A stretch of DNA of 64,000 bases, taken from positions 264,721-328,720 of the forward strand of contig JAFLCC010000003.1 in assembly GCA_017302835.1 (NCBI GenBank). The letters are read 5' to 3'. The translations under genes and the position numbers were made by a program. Below, piece after piece: positions 34,323 through 43,503 of this stretch. The stretch's first letter is position 1; each line of letters starts with the position of its first letter. The notes below the pieces were generated by a model, which saw only the letters and a list, made by a program, of their open reading frames with translations, was not told where the DNA came from and made no database searches. The DNA is from Deltaproteobacteria bacterium (GTDB lineage Bacteria; Bdellovibrionota; Bdellovibrionia; Bdellovibrionales; Bdellovibrionaceae).

Positions 34323-36089
34323 ATGGCGAATGAAGTAAGAGATGTAAATCCTAAAGAGAAAATGTGGTTGGTAAGAGCTTCAACAAAGATTCAAGGTCCA
34401 TATAGTTTAGATGATATTGTTCAGTTATTAATGTTTAATCAAATTTCTTTTGTGGATGAGATTCGCAGGCCCAAGTCTCGGTGGAATTTTATAAGAGAGT
34501 ACCCTTATCTTGTCGAAATAATTAAATCAAAAAGGGATGCTATTAACAATGAGCAGACGAAAACGAATCCCGTAACAACTTCAACTCAAATCACGCAAAC
34601 AGCTTCCAATGCAGGACTTCCCAGTAAGGTGATAGAAGTCAATTTTGATGAGATTAAAGATATTGAACCCTTAAAAGAAACACCATTTAGTTTTTCACCC
34701 AAAGGAAAAACAATCTCTGTGACGTCAGGTAAGTCATTTGGTTCTTTGGAAGATGAAAATGTAAAATCACAGATGTCTACGAACCACAAAAAAATGAAGT
34801 CAAAAGTTATCTTTTTTAGTCTAGCCATTGTTTTTATCATGGTGGGTTTTAAAGGACTTCAGAAGTATCAGGAAGTGGGGAAGGTAAAAGAAAAAATAAA
34901 TCAGATATCCAGATTATACAATTTAAAACTATATGAAGATGCCTTTCGTATTTATGAAGAGCTTAAAGAAAATAATGAGTTATCGAATGAAATAAAAAGC
35001 CAAATAAATGCTGCCCGAATTACTTTCGGTAAAGAATCCTCACAAGTCAGAAATCAAGTTCTTAAGTCACTTGACAAAATTTCAGATATTAAGAAGAAAG
35101 GCGAACTTTTAAGCTTGGTGGGATTGAGTTATCAATTTGAAGGTGATTTTTTTAAAGCTGCTGAATTTTATCAAAACTCGGCTATTCAAGACCCAAACAA
35201 TGAATCAGCGGTGTTGAATTCCTTAGGCTTAGAAATTTTAAAAAATAAAGATTTTGTTAAATACAATCAAACTAAAAAAAATGCTTTAAATTTTTATAAG
35301 CACTTAGCCGATGTGAGGCCAGAAAATTTTGAAAACATTAATTACTTTCAATTTTTAAAAGCCTTGTTTAATTTAGAATTAAAGGAAGATTTAAAAGAAG
35401 AAATTTCGATAAATGTAAATGAACTTTTTGCTATTAAAAATAAGTCATCTTTTTTAAAAAATGAAATTCAGGTTGTCAGTATTGGTTTAAAAAAATCTGA
35501 GGGATCCCTCACTGATAATGATTACATTGAGCTTATTGAGTCACTGCCAAAACAAGGGAAAAAATTTGCAAGAAATCCTTCCGTCAATTGGAGCTTAACA
35601 GATTGGAGCTTTTTGGAAGATTTATGTGATAAAATAGTGGGTCAGGAAAATCAATTAATGCCATTGCTATTCAAAGCCTACTGCTCTCTTGAAGCTGGTC
35701 AATATGAAAAGGTCGAAACCTTATTAAGTAAATCATTGCTGCTTGCCAAAGGGAGCAATCATCATGATTTGATGCAATTACATCTGGCTTTTATCAAAGG
35801 TGAGACGATCAAAATTGATAGCCTGCTAAAAAAGACAGATTTAAGTAACTTTGCGGTGACTCATTATTATCGAGGAATGCATTGTTTAAATAATAAAAAT
35901 AATACTTGTGCTAAGGAAGCTTTCACAAATCTGTTGAATAGTTTTTCAAATTGGGGATTTTTAGCCCAATTGGGTTTGTATTTAGCAGACAATAAAACCT
36001 CAAAACAAAATATATATGAGGGAAGTCGCAAGGAACCTATGTTTTTACCCCTTTTGTTGGAGCGGTCCCTTTTCGAGAATAAAGAATGA
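34323..36089 (+). CDS. GYF_2-domain membrane protein with TPR-like C-terminus
   Basis: Residues about 14-62 are a GYF_2 (DUF4339) domain (MWLVRASTKIQGPYSLDDIV, then SRWNFIREYPYL), a small fold thought to mediate protein binding. A low-complexity Thr/Pro/Ser linker leads to one membrane helix at about 160-178 (VIFFSLAIVFIMVGFKGL). The remaining ~400 residues are helical with TPR-like repeats (KLYEDAFRIYEELKENNELS, GDFFKAAEFYQNSAIQDPNN). The topology suggests a cytoplasmic GYF domain and an external TPR scaffold. It overlaps the next exported-protein gene by four bases. Partners are unknown; a paralogous GYF_2 pair is fused to PilZ at 53379. Confidence 0.75.
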   Translation: MANEVRDVNPKEKMWLVRASTKIQGPYSLDDIVQLLMFNQISFVDEIRRPKSRWNFIREYPYLVEIIKSKRDAINNEQTKTNPVTTSTQITQTASNAGLPSKVIEVNFDEIKDIEPLKETPFSFSPKGKTISVTSGKSFGSLEDENVKSQMSTNHKKMKSKVIFFSLAIVFIMVGFKGLQKYQEVGKVKEKINQISRLYNLKLYEDAFRIYEELKENNELSNEIKSQINAARITFGKESSQVRNQVLKSLDKISDIKKKGELLSLVGLSYQFEGDFFKAAEFYQNSAIQDPNNESAVLNSLGLEILKNKDFVKYNQTKKNALNFYKHLADVRPENFENINYFQFLKALFNLELKEDLKEEISINVNELFAIKNKSSFLKNEIQVVSIGLKKSEGSLTDNDYIELIESLPKQGKKFARNPSVNWSLTDWSFLEDLCDKIVGQENQLMPLLFKAYCSLEAGQYEKVETLLSKSLLLAKGSNHHDLMQLHLAFIKGETIKIDSLLKKTDLSNFAVTHYYRGMHCLNNKNNTCAKEAFTNLLNSFSNWGFLAQLGLYLADNKTSKQNIYEGSRKEPMFLPLLLERSLFENKE

Positions 36090-36721
36090 AAATCCTTCTA
36101 TATATTGTACTGTGCTACTCCCTTTTTGTAAGTGCTAATAAGGACGTCGTAATTGATAAAATAGAGATAAGTAGATCGGCAAAAGATTTTAAAATTCCCA
36201 CAAAGCTTTGGGATTTGCTTTTAAACCCAGAGTCGCGCAGTGATAACTCTTTAAATAAAGAGATTCCTATTGTTGTCTGGCTTCCTATGAGTGTAAAGCT
36301 TTCAGCACCAGTAGAAGGGATTTTGAATAATTTAAATTCAGAAATTTCTTTTTCAATGGGTGGTGGGGAGATTGACCTTAATCATTTTGTTAAGGGACAG
36401 AAAGGGTCTTTTTATATAAAATTTCTTTTGGAGGAGTTTCAAGATCTAAGTGATTTTAAAGTTTATTTTTATAGTCGATCCTTAAAAAGAAAAATTGATG
36501 GAGATGTTTTTGGTTCAGGGTGCAATGTTTTTTTTGACGTAACTAAAAAATTTATTAGTATAAATTCCAAAGAGGGGATAAAGGTTAATATAACTGAAAA
36601 TAGACATTTGTCAGTTATTGGGGGAAGATTTATCCTAGCAAGAAAAAATCAAGGGAAAATTTACCTCAGCCAAGTTTCTTTTTTCGATTCAACTAAAACA
36701 GAATATTTTTGTCAGGAATAA
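36086..36721 (+). CDS. hypothetical exported protein
   Basis: The 211-residue product begins with a signal peptide (MKILLYIVLCYSLFVSANKD). The rest is beta-rich with hydrophobic/polar alternation (EIPIVVWLPMSVKLSAPVEG, FKVYFYSRSLKRKI) and two cysteines (GSGCNVFF and the terminal YFCQE) that could form a disulfide. No family is recognised. Its ATG overlaps the stop of the GYF_2/TPR gene, and the YhaM-like gene follows after one base. It is probably an envelope partner of the TPR membrane protein. Confidence 0.65.
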   Translation: MKILLYIVLCYSLFVSANKDVVIDKIEISRSAKDFKIPTKLWDLLLNPESRSDNSLNKEIPIVVWLPMSVKLSAPVEGILNNLNSEISFSMGGGEIDLNHFVKGQKGSFYIKFLLEEFQDLSDFKVYFYSRSLKRKIDGDVFGSGCNVFFDVTKKFISINSKEGIKVNITENRHLSVIGGRFILARKNQGKIYLSQVSFFDSTKTEYFCQE

Positions 36722-36722
36722 A

Positions 36723-37682
36723 ATGGATAGAATTCAAATTAAAGACTTAAAAGATAAAGATCAGGTAACGAGTATATTTTTGGTTAAAGAGAAGAATATG
36801 GCTTTAGGAAAAAATGGCAAGCCATTTATGACAATTTTATTGGGTGATAATAGTGGAACTATGGATGCTCGAGTGTGGGGGCAGGTAGATGAGTTTAGCA
36901 AAGAATGCGAAGTAGGAAATCTTATTCAAGTGAAGGGTCACGTTCAGTTATTTCAGAACAGAAAACAATTCATCATTGCAAAAATAAATAGGGTGGATGA
37001 AAAAGAGTTTAATCTTGGCGATTTTATTATGAAGTCGAGTTTTTCATCTGAAGATATGTATCTTGAGGTTTTAGGTTTTGCAAAGGATGTAAAAAGTGAG
37101 CCGATCAAACAATTAATTTTTTCTGTTTTGGAAGATCCAGAAATCAAAACCATGCTCTACAAAGCCCCAGCCGCAAAAACAATACATCATGCCTGGTATG
37201 GGGGGTTACTCGAACATATTGTTTCAATTTTGAAAATTTTAAAACCGCTTGCTGAACACTATTCATTTATGAATCGAGATTATCTCTATTTTGGTGCTAT
37301 TTTTCATGATATTGGAAAACTTTGGGAATTACACTATGAGGAGTCATTTGGTTATACAGATCGTGGCCGGCTCATTGGTCATATGGAAATAGCTTGTGAA
37401 TTAATTGATAAAAAGTGTGCAAAGATTTTAGGTTTTCCAAATGATTTAAAGGACATTTTAAAACACATTGTTTTAAGTCACCACGGGAGATTAGAATACG
37501 GCTCTCCCAAACGACCTAAATTTTTAGAAGCTTTTTTAGTTGCTTATATAGATGATCTCGATAGTAAAGTTAACCAAATCCACACTTTTATCGAGTCAGA
37601 AAAAGCAAGTGGTGAGAAATGGTCCAGATTTAATGAATCTTTTGAAAGATATTTTATGCTTGAAGATAGGACTCAGAGCTAA
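36723..37682 (+). CDS. YhaM-like 3'-5' exoribonuclease (OB-fold + HD domain)
   Basis: Residues 1-95 form an OB-fold ([32 protein letters not shown]), followed by an HD phosphohydrolase domain with [11 protein letters not shown] near 155-165 and FHDIGK near 194-199, then [20 protein letters not shown]. This order and the GSPK-like motif match Bacillus YhaM/CbfI, a Mn-dependent 3'-5' exonuclease. The 319-residue length is typical. It starts one base after the upstream exported-protein stop and the serine acetyltransferase begins two bases later, so it is in the middle of a tight operon. Confidence 0.85.
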   Translation: MDRIQIKDLKDKDQVTSIFLVKEKNMALGKNGKPFMTILLGDNSGTMDARVWGQVDEFSKECEVGNLIQVKGHVQLFQNRKQFIIAKINRVDEKEFNLGDFIMKSSFSSEDMYLEVLGFAKDVKSEPIKQLIFSVLEDPEIKTMLYKAPAAKTIHHAWYGGLLEHIVSILKILKPLAEHYSFMNRDYLYFGAIFHDIGKLWELHYEESFGYTDRGRLIGHMEIACELIDKKCAKILGFPNDLKDILKHIVLSHHGRLEYGSPKRPKFLEAFLVAYIDDLDSKVNQIHTFIESEKASGEKWSRFNESFERYFMLEDRTQS

Positions 37683-37684
37683 AC

Positions 37685-38185
37685 ATGTTAGATTTTTTAT
37701 ATGCTTATAAAAGATACGACCCTGCAGCTAAAAGTATTTGTGAAATATTTTTTCTTTACCCTGGCCCAAGAGCCTTATTTTTTCACAGAATCGCCCATCC
37801 ATTTTATAATTTAGGTTTTTTCTTTTTAGCCAGATTTATTTGTGAGATCTCTAGATTTCTGTCAGGAATTGAAATTCATCCGGGGGCCAAAATTGGAAAA
37901 AGATTAGTAATTGATCATGGTATGGGTTTGGTCATCGGTGAAACGGCAGTGATTGGTGATGATTGCATATTGTTTCACGGAGTCACTCTCGGTGGAGCTA
38001 AATTTGAACCCATTAAACGTCATCCAACCTTGGGAAATAATGTTTTAGTTGGAACTGGAGCTAAAATTCTTGGCCCTATTTCTATTGGAAATAATGCCAA
38101 AATAGGTGCCAACAGTGTCGTTACAAAGGATGTAAATGAGAACGAGGTCATTGTTGGCTGGGACCGTCTCATAACAAAACATTAA
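37685..38185 (+). CDS. cysE: serine O-acetyltransferase, short form
   Basis: CysE acetylates L-serine for cysteine synthesis. The left-handed beta-helix has the family signature [18 protein letters not shown] followed by [19 protein letters not shown] and hexapeptide turns through [30 protein letters not shown] is the conserved catalytic segment. The 166-residue length matches the short CysE lacking most of the N-terminal helical domain. The C-terminus reads [16 protein letters not shown] instead of the usual VVGxPAR ending; the regulatory tail that binds CysK is therefore absent or altered. The -35 box for the next gene overlaps its stop codon. Confidence 0.88.
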   Translation: MLDFLYAYKRYDPAAKSICEIFFLYPGPRALFFHRIAHPFYNLGFFFLARFICEISRFLSGIEIHPGAKIGKRLVIDHGMGLVIGETAVIGDDCILFHGVTLGGAKFEPIKRHPTLGNNVLVGTGAKILGPISIGNNAKIGANSVVTKDVNENEVIVGWDRLITKH

Positions 38186-38209
38186 AGGTTTCGTACATTC
38201 CGCCGATAA
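38183..38209 (+). promoter_or_regulatory. sigma-28 (FliA) promoter for the HD-GYP gene
   Basis: TAAAGGTT (38183-38190), an 11-bp spacer and GCCGATAA (38202-38209) match the FliA consensus TAAAGTTT-N11-GCCGATAA at 7/8 and 8/8 positions with exact spacing. The -35 begins at the cysE stop codon. The expected transcription start is only two or three bases before the annotated ATG at 38218, implying a leaderless transcript or a later start codon. Confidence 0.75.
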
Positions 38210-38217
38210 AGCTATTT

Positions 38218-39213
38218 ATGAAGAATCATGTGGAAGGTTTAGTTTCTATAAGCATTGAGGACATTGTCCAAAATGTCACTCTACCTGGTGATGTGTATTT
38301 AAAACTGGGAGAGAACAATTTTGTCATCATTGGCAGAGAGGGCTCTAAAGAGCAATTCAAAGAGCTTCATTTTTATGATAAAATCAAAGTGAGCCCAGAA
38401 GTATTTGTAAAAAAACTAGACTTAAGAAAATTTACTTCTTTGCGGGTCCTTTCTTCAAATGAAATTATGAAAAATGACAAAGTTTCCACTGAAGCTAAAA
38501 TGAATGTCTTGTCAAAAACATTGAACAGTATTTTTACTTCTATAAATCATTTAGGATTTAATCATGAGGCTCTTGGACATTCTAAATTTGTTGCTAATTC
38601 GATCATTAAGCTTATTGAACAGACTCCCAGATTGTCATCATTAATGAATGTTTTAAATGGCATCTCCGAGGATTTAGTAAAGCATTCCATGGCTACGAGT
38701 TTGGTCTCAGTCATGATTGCCCAATCTAAGAACTGGAATAATCCATCAATATTAGAAAAAATGTCCTTGGGAGGTATATTACACGATGTTGGCCTGAAGG
38801 AGTATCCTAAAAGCTTTCTCGATAAGCCGAGAGTTGAGTATACGGCAGAGGATTTGGAATATTATCAAAAGCATCCTTTTCGTGGGGTCGAAATTTTAAG
38901 AACGGTTGAAAATATCCCTCAAGAAGTCATGGCCATTGTTTATGAACATCATGAAAATGCGATTGGGCAGGGGTATCCACGGGCTTTGAGGGATGTACGG
39001 TTACATCCTTTTTCGAAGGTAGTTGCCTTGGCAGACACTTTCTGTGAGGTTTCAATCGCGGGAACTCAGAATCCCCTTGTTCGAAGCCCAGAAGAGGCCA
39101 TTTTTTATATTGAAAACGATTTGGGGCAGCCATTTAACAAAGAATGTTTTAACGCTTTAAAAAATATCCTCATGTTTGGAATTAGGAAAGCCTCAGTGAA
39201 GATAGTTTCCTGA
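38218..39213 (+). CDS. HD-GYP-type protein (predicted c-di-GMP phosphodiesterase)
   Basis: The C-terminal ~200 residues carry the HD-GYP pattern: HDVGLKEYP with HD at 189-190, KHPFRGVEIL, and HHENAIGQGYP near 244-254, followed by VVALADTF. HD-GYP enzymes hydrolyse cyclic di-GMP. The N-terminal ~125 residues (ISIEDIVQNVTLPGDVYLKL) are an unclassified sensory or partner domain found in similar proteins. A sigma-28-type promoter directly upstream suggests it belongs to the motility regulon. Its 3' end overlaps the convergent GNAT gene by 21 bases. Confidence 0.85.
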   Translation: MKNHVEGLVSISIEDIVQNVTLPGDVYLKLGENNFVIIGREGSKEQFKELHFYDKIKVSPEVFVKKLDLRKFTSLRVLSSNEIMKNDKVSTEAKMNVLSKTLNSIFTSINHLGFNHEALGHSKFVANSIIKLIEQTPRLSSLMNVLNGISEDLVKHSMATSLVSVMIAQSKNWNNPSILEKMSLGGILHDVGLKEYPKSFLDKPRVEYTAEDLEYYQKHPFRGVEILRTVENIPQEVMAIVYEHHENAIGQGYPRALRDVRLHPFSKVVALADTFCEVSIAGTQNPLVRSPEEAIFYIENDLGQPFNKECFNALKNILMFGIRKASVKIVS

Positions 39214-40239
39214 GTAATAGTTTAGATATTTCATATAAGACTCTTCCCCCATGTGCTTGATCACTTCCTCTTTGGGGGAAGTCAGAAAATCAGTTATAAT
39301 AAGGCCGTCAATAGTGTTGAAATCAGGATCGAAATTAAAGCTGAGGTATTTGGTGTTGAATTTGGCATAGCTTTTTAAGAGTGAAGGAATAACCATTTGG
39401 TCATATTTTTTTACCCACTCATCTAATTCCGAAAAACTCTTTAAACTTTCAGCCGTATTTTTTAAGTCCTTATCAAATGAAGACTTTAGCTTTACAGGCT
39501 TTCTGGCCCTGACGAAGGAGCTTAATTCAGATTTATAGTTATGATTTAGAAAATAAATCATGAGTAATTTTGAGTTAGTAGAGTAACTATTTGAAATGCT
39601 CACAGGGCCCATTAAATAGCGATAATGTGGGTTTTTAGCGAGAAAGGATCCAATACCCTTCCAGATAGAGTCCAAGGCTCTAAGAGCGGCACGGCCAGCC
39701 TCTTCATCAACAAAAGAGCGACCCATTTCCATGGAATCCATTAAATGAGAATGTATAAGTCCTTCATATTTAAATAGGGAGTGGGTATATAATCCATCTA
39801 TTCCAATGGTATTCATAATTTTGTCTATCAGTCCAACGCGGTAGGCGCCCAGCACTCTCTTGGTGTCTTCTTCAATCGCAACGATATGATGATAGAAGGA
39901 ATCAAATTCATCAATGTCACATGCTTTTCCGGTGCCTTCGTTGACAGTTCTAAAGACCTTTTCTCTGAGTCGACCAATCTCTAGCATCATGTCAGGTATT
40001 TGATATCCTTGAGCCATGTAGACTCCAATATTTGTTTTGCCATTAGGAGAAGAATAGATAAGCGTCATCTTCCTTATATTTTCAATTAAGACATCCTTGG
40101 GAACAGGTTCGATGAGATTTTCAACTGGACGATGTTCATATTTTTTTTTAAATCGTCCTATCAAAGTATAAGTAACTCGCTTAAAAAGACGCTTAAATTT
40201 TTTAGAAACTCTTAGGGATTTAATTTTAATCGTTTCCAT
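39193..40239 (-). CDS. GNAT-type acyl/acetyltransferase, ornithine-lipid-synthase-like
   Basis: From about residue 85 the protein resembles the N-acyltransferase half of OlsB/hemolysin-type GNAT proteins: MMLEIGRLREKVFR, CDIDEFDSFYHHIVAIEE, RVLGAYRVG, and DSMEMGRSFVDEEAGR. These transfer acyl groups from acyl-ACP to amines, for example ornithine. An N-terminal basic segment (KKFKRLFKRVTYTLIGRFKK) may contact the membrane. The start is set to ATG 40239, after the end of hrpB; a longer frame would extend 142 bases into hrpB. No strong ribosome-binding site is seen, so the exact start is uncertain. Substrate unknown. Confidence 0.72.
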   Translation of the reverse strand: METIKIKSLRVSKKFKRLFKRVTYTLIGRFKKKYEHRPVENLIEPVPKDVLIENIRKMTLIYSSPNGKTNIGVYMAQGYQIPDMMLEIGRLREKVFRTVNEGTGKACDIDEFDSFYHHIVAIEEDTKRVLGAYRVGLIDKIMNTIGIDGLYTHSLFKYEGLIHSHLMDSMEMGRSFVDEEAGRAALRALDSIWKGIGSFLAKNPHYRYLMGPVSISNSYSTNSKLLMIYFLNHNYKSELSSFVRARKPVKLKSSFDKDLKNTAESLKSFSELDEWVKKYDQMVIPSLLKSYAKFNTKYLSFNFDPDFNTIDGLIITDFLTSPKEEVIKHMGEESYMKYLNYYSGNYLH

Positions 40240-40270
40240 GGGGCCATATAAATAAGCCAAGGAATTGAAG

Positions 40271-42820
40271 TCAATTGATTTCCACAGTAGGGTCCTCAGG
40301 CCAAGCGTGTCGAGGGTATCTTCCGCGCATTTCTTTACGAATTTCAGGGTAGGATGATTTCCAAAAACCAATGAGGTCTTTGGTAATTTGTATGGGTCTT
40401 CCATTGGGGCCAAGGAGAATAATTTTTAAGTTATATTTGGTTCGACCAATAGAAGGATGAATTTTAATCCCAAAAAAATGTTGTAACTTACTTTCCAGTT
40501 GTGCCTCATTATTTTCATAATTAATACGAAAACTCTTTTTACAAATTTTATCTTCCCAAACCAAAGGAGCGTCGATAGTATAAATTTCAACCAAATCCAT
40601 AGGCAAATGATTTGTGATGAAATAGAACCAATCTTTATTGATGACATCCTCTAAGCTTTGTTCTCCAAGACAAACATCGGCAACGATGGAGTGCCAGTTA
40701 AAACTCGTGGTTGCTGAAATTTTTTGAATGCTCATTAAAAAACTGAGGCGACGAAAAAATAAATTGAGGCTAGGGATTTTTTGTTTAAATGTTTCAAAGT
40801 CCTTGAGGATAACGGACTGGAAAACCTTTCCTTTATCTTCAAGTCCAACCTCCAAGCCTTCGATTGATTTTAATATTAAATTTTTAAAAAGGATATTTTT
40901 AGTTTTGAAAACTTTCTGTGTTTCTTTATTTAAGTCAAAAGATTCTGTTATCTGAATCTGAGATTTTAATAGAAGTTCTATTCTTTCATAGGATATAAAA
41001 TGGACCCAGCTAGAAACTAATTCTCCTTTGGGCGTTTTAAAGTTTTTCAAACTTAAAAAATATTCATTTTTGGAGTAAAATAGAGATTTAAATTGAGTTT
41101 CATAAATAGCACTCTCGGTTCCAAATTTATTTACAGCAGTATTCAAAAAGGAAAGATCTTTATTTTTGCCCTCTTTTCTTCTTTTCTGAAGATTTTCAAT
41201 AAACACATAATCGATTATAAATCTTATCTGTTCAAGAACAGAGGTGACTTTAAATCCTGGATCCAAAATATCAAAAATATTTTTCATATTTTTTAGATTC
41301 ATATTAGAATTTAATTGATACAAAAAATTTTGTTTTAGAGATTTGGCTACAGATTCAATGGTCTTATATAAATGTGGTTTTCGAGAAAATATTTCAAACC
41401 TAAGTATTAAATCTGAAAAAAAATAATCAGGAACAGAATCAACCATTTCTTTTTGTGAGTCAGGCAAAATATCTTTTTCTTGAAGTAACGCTACTAACAC
41501 ACAAGCTTCATACAGAATATTAAAATTGTTCCCAAATAAAAGGATGAGGCCAAAATGATATTCGATATTTAAATTTAAAAGTAAAAGCCCCAATGAAGTT
41601 GGTTTATAACTCGAGATTAATTTTTTGGAAATTAGCTCTTCTGTTGTATTTTGCAAAACTTCTTTTGAAGGGAAATCAAACCAGGAAAACTGACTGAAAT
41701 AATGATCGCTACTAACTCCTAAATGGCTTAAAAACAAAAGAGGCAAAGTTAAATCAGATCTTAAAATTTCTGGTACGGAATACTCTGCCATCGATTTTTC
41801 ATCCATTGGCATCCAAAGTTTATAAACCGTTCCCGGTCCCTGACGATGGGCTCTACCTTGGCGCTGTTCTGCTGAAGCCAATGATATTTTTCTTAAATTC
41901 AGTTCTTGAGTCGACGTCTTAAAGTCATAATCTGAAATTTTAATTAATCCAGAATCAATGACTGTATTGAGGTTCTGAATAGTGATCGAGGACTCTGCGA
42001 TATTTGTTGAGAGGATTATATTTTTTTCATAAGAATTATTTTCTATGATCCGACTTTGTTCAGATAAAGAGAGATTCCCATGTAAGACCTCAATATGATA
42101 ATCTTGGGCCCAAGCTTGAATTAAGAGTTGGTTTTTGATTTTATTAATTTCACCTTGTCCCGGCAAAAAGACTAAAATTTGATGACTCTGTTTTGTGACA
42201 GCTGTTTTTACCGACTCGATAATCTTATTTACGCAAAGGTTATCGAAAGCCAGTTTAAACGGTGTTTTTGAATAGATTGTTTCAAGTGGGTATTTCGGAA
42301 GTTCAAGTTGATAAATTTGGCAATTTGGTAAATAAGTTTTAATCTTATCGGTATCTAAGGTTGCTGATAAAATCATAAGTTTGATAGGGGAGCCTAATTC
42401 CTGCCATTCTTTGATAATTCCTAAACACAGATCCGTCCAAAGATTTCGCTCATGGAACTCATCCAGAATAATCAAATCAATTTTATTTAAGTCTTCTTCG
42501 GCGAGCAGTTTTCTTGCGAGTAAAGCTTCAGTTAAAAAAATGATTTCAGTTTGGGAGTCATATTTTTTATCAAATCGTACGTGGTAACCAATTTTTTTAC
42601 CCAATACCCATTCTTGTTCAGCGGCAATTCTGTGGCTTGCGCTTATCGCAGCAATTCGACGTGGTTCAAGAACGACGATTTTTTTAAAAAACTTATTTAA
42701 GTAAGGAGGAATGCGAGTGGTTTTTCCAGAACCTGGACTTGCTTTGATCACTATGTTTTGAAACTGGGTTATGAGTTCACTGATAGGAACCAAGTGGCTA
42801 TCAATAGGAAGCGTTTCCAT
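40271..42820 (-). CDS. hrpB: ATP-dependent helicase HrpB
   Basis: A DEAH-type RNA/DNA helicase of the HrpB family. Walker A is ASPGSGKTT (27-35); motif II is DEFH (120-123) in place of DEAH; LSATLD, STNIAESSITI and QRQGRAHRQGPG are the later motifs. The C-terminal HrpB_C domain ends in RYPRHAWPEDP, as in the E. coli protein. At 849 residues it is full length. The function of HrpB is poorly known. It is followed by the GNAT gene and preceded by rsmI with eight bases between them, so these genes probably form one operon. Confidence 0.93.
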   Translation of the reverse strand: METLPIDSHLVPISELITQFQNIVIKASPGSGKTTRIPPYLNKFFKKIVVLEPRRIAAISASHRIAAEQEWVLGKKIGYHVRFDKKYDSQTEIIFLTEALLARKLLAEEDLNKIDLIILDEFHERNLWTDLCLGIIKEWQELGSPIKLMILSATLDTDKIKTYLPNCQIYQLELPKYPLETIYSKTPFKLAFDNLCVNKIIESVKTAVTKQSHQILVFLPGQGEINKIKNQLLIQAWAQDYHIEVLHGNLSLSEQSRIIENNSYEKNIILSTNIAESSITIQNLNTVIDSGLIKISDYDFKTSTQELNLRKISLASAEQRQGRAHRQGPGTVYKLWMPMDEKSMAEYSVPEILRSDLTLPLLFLSHLGVSSDHYFSQFSWFDFPSKEVLQNTTEELISKKLISSYKPTSLGLLLLNLNIEYHFGLILLFGNNFNILYEACVLVALLQEKDILPDSQKEMVDSVPDYFFSDLILRFEIFSRKPHLYKTIESVAKSLKQNFLYQLNSNMNLKNMKNIFDILDPGFKVTSVLEQIRFIIDYVFIENLQKRRKEGKNKDLSFLNTAVNKFGTESAIYETQFKSLFYSKNEYFLSLKNFKTPKGELVSSWVHFISYERIELLLKSQIQITESFDLNKETQKVFKTKNILFKNLILKSIEGLEVGLEDKGKVFQSVILKDFETFKQKIPSLNLFFRRLSFLMSIQKISATTSFNWHSIVADVCLGEQSLEDVINKDWFYFITNHLPMDLVEIYTIDAPLVWEDKICKKSFRINYENNEAQLESKLQHFFGIKIHPSIGRTKYNLKIILLGPNGRPIQITKDLIGFWKSSYPEIRKEMRGRYPRHAWPEDPTVEIN

Positions 42821-42828
42821 AGGATGCC

Positions 42829-43503
42829 CTAATGTTTTGTTGGAGTTAAAAGTAAAATAAATTCAGCCTTTTTTGGTAAAGTATTAAACTTAATTTGAGC
42901 CGGTGTTCCTCTGAACACCATTTCCTCTTCCGTTGCTAGATTCAATGCGAGAATAATAATATTTTGTGGAAAATATTTTTCCAAATCAGACAAGGTTCTA
43001 TGTAATCGATAAGGAGTGTCCATGACCACAATGGGTCTTTTGTTTTTATTCATGTCATGAACCAAATCTTGCCATTGAGAATCTCTGGTTTCAGTATCTT
43101 GACTTAAAAAGCCGCGAAATAAAAACTCAGTTAATCTTAAACCAGATAAACTGATGAGGCCCATTAAACTAGAAGGCCCTAAGCAATTTTTAATTTCAAT
43201 TTCTTTATTTCGACATAAAGAAACCAAGTCACTTCCTGGATCACAAAATCCTGGTGTACCACAGTCTGAGACTAAAGCAACGAGATGAGATGAGCACAAC
43301 TCGCAGAGCCTTTTCACATCATCTGGTGTGGAGTGTTCATTCAGGAGTTCATATTTTTTTCCTGTAATTTGGTGAAATTTCAATAAAGTGGAGGTTTCCT
43401 TCGTCGACTCGCAAATAATATATTCAGCTTTTCTAAGTATATCTAAAGATTTTAAGCTGATTTCATTGAAGTCCCCAATGGGGGTGGCAATAAGATATAG
43501 CAT
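42829..43503 (-). CDS. rsmI: 16S rRNA (cytidine-2'-O) methyltransferase RsmI, short form
   Basis: RsmI methylates C1402 of 16S rRNA. The tetrapyrrole-methylase fold is clear: MLYLIATPIGDFNEISLKSL at the N-terminus, NEHSTPDD, LVSDCGTPGFCDPGSDL and the LGPSSLMGLISLSGL loop. FLFRGFLSQ is also typical. At 224 residues it is shorter than the usual ~280 because the C-terminal dimerisation/HTH part is absent. The stop of the upstream HAD gene directly abuts its ATG. Confidence 0.87.
   Translation of the reverse strand: MLYLIATPIGDFNEISLKSLDILRKAEYIICESTKETSTLLKFHQITGKKYELLNEHSTPDDVKRLCELCSSHLVALVSDCGTPGFCDPGSDLVSLCRNKEIEIKNCLGPSSLMGLISLSGLRLTEFLFRGFLSQDTETRDSQWQDLVHDMNKNKRPIVVMDTPYRLHRTLSDLEKYFPQNIIILALNLATEEEMVFRGTPAQIKFNTLPKKAEFILLLTPTKH

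Noticed and set aside
40240..40413. N-terminal extension of the GNAT protein inside hrpB
   Set aside because: It would overlap 142 bases of conserved hrpB coding sequence (the WPEDP tail) with no signal of its own.
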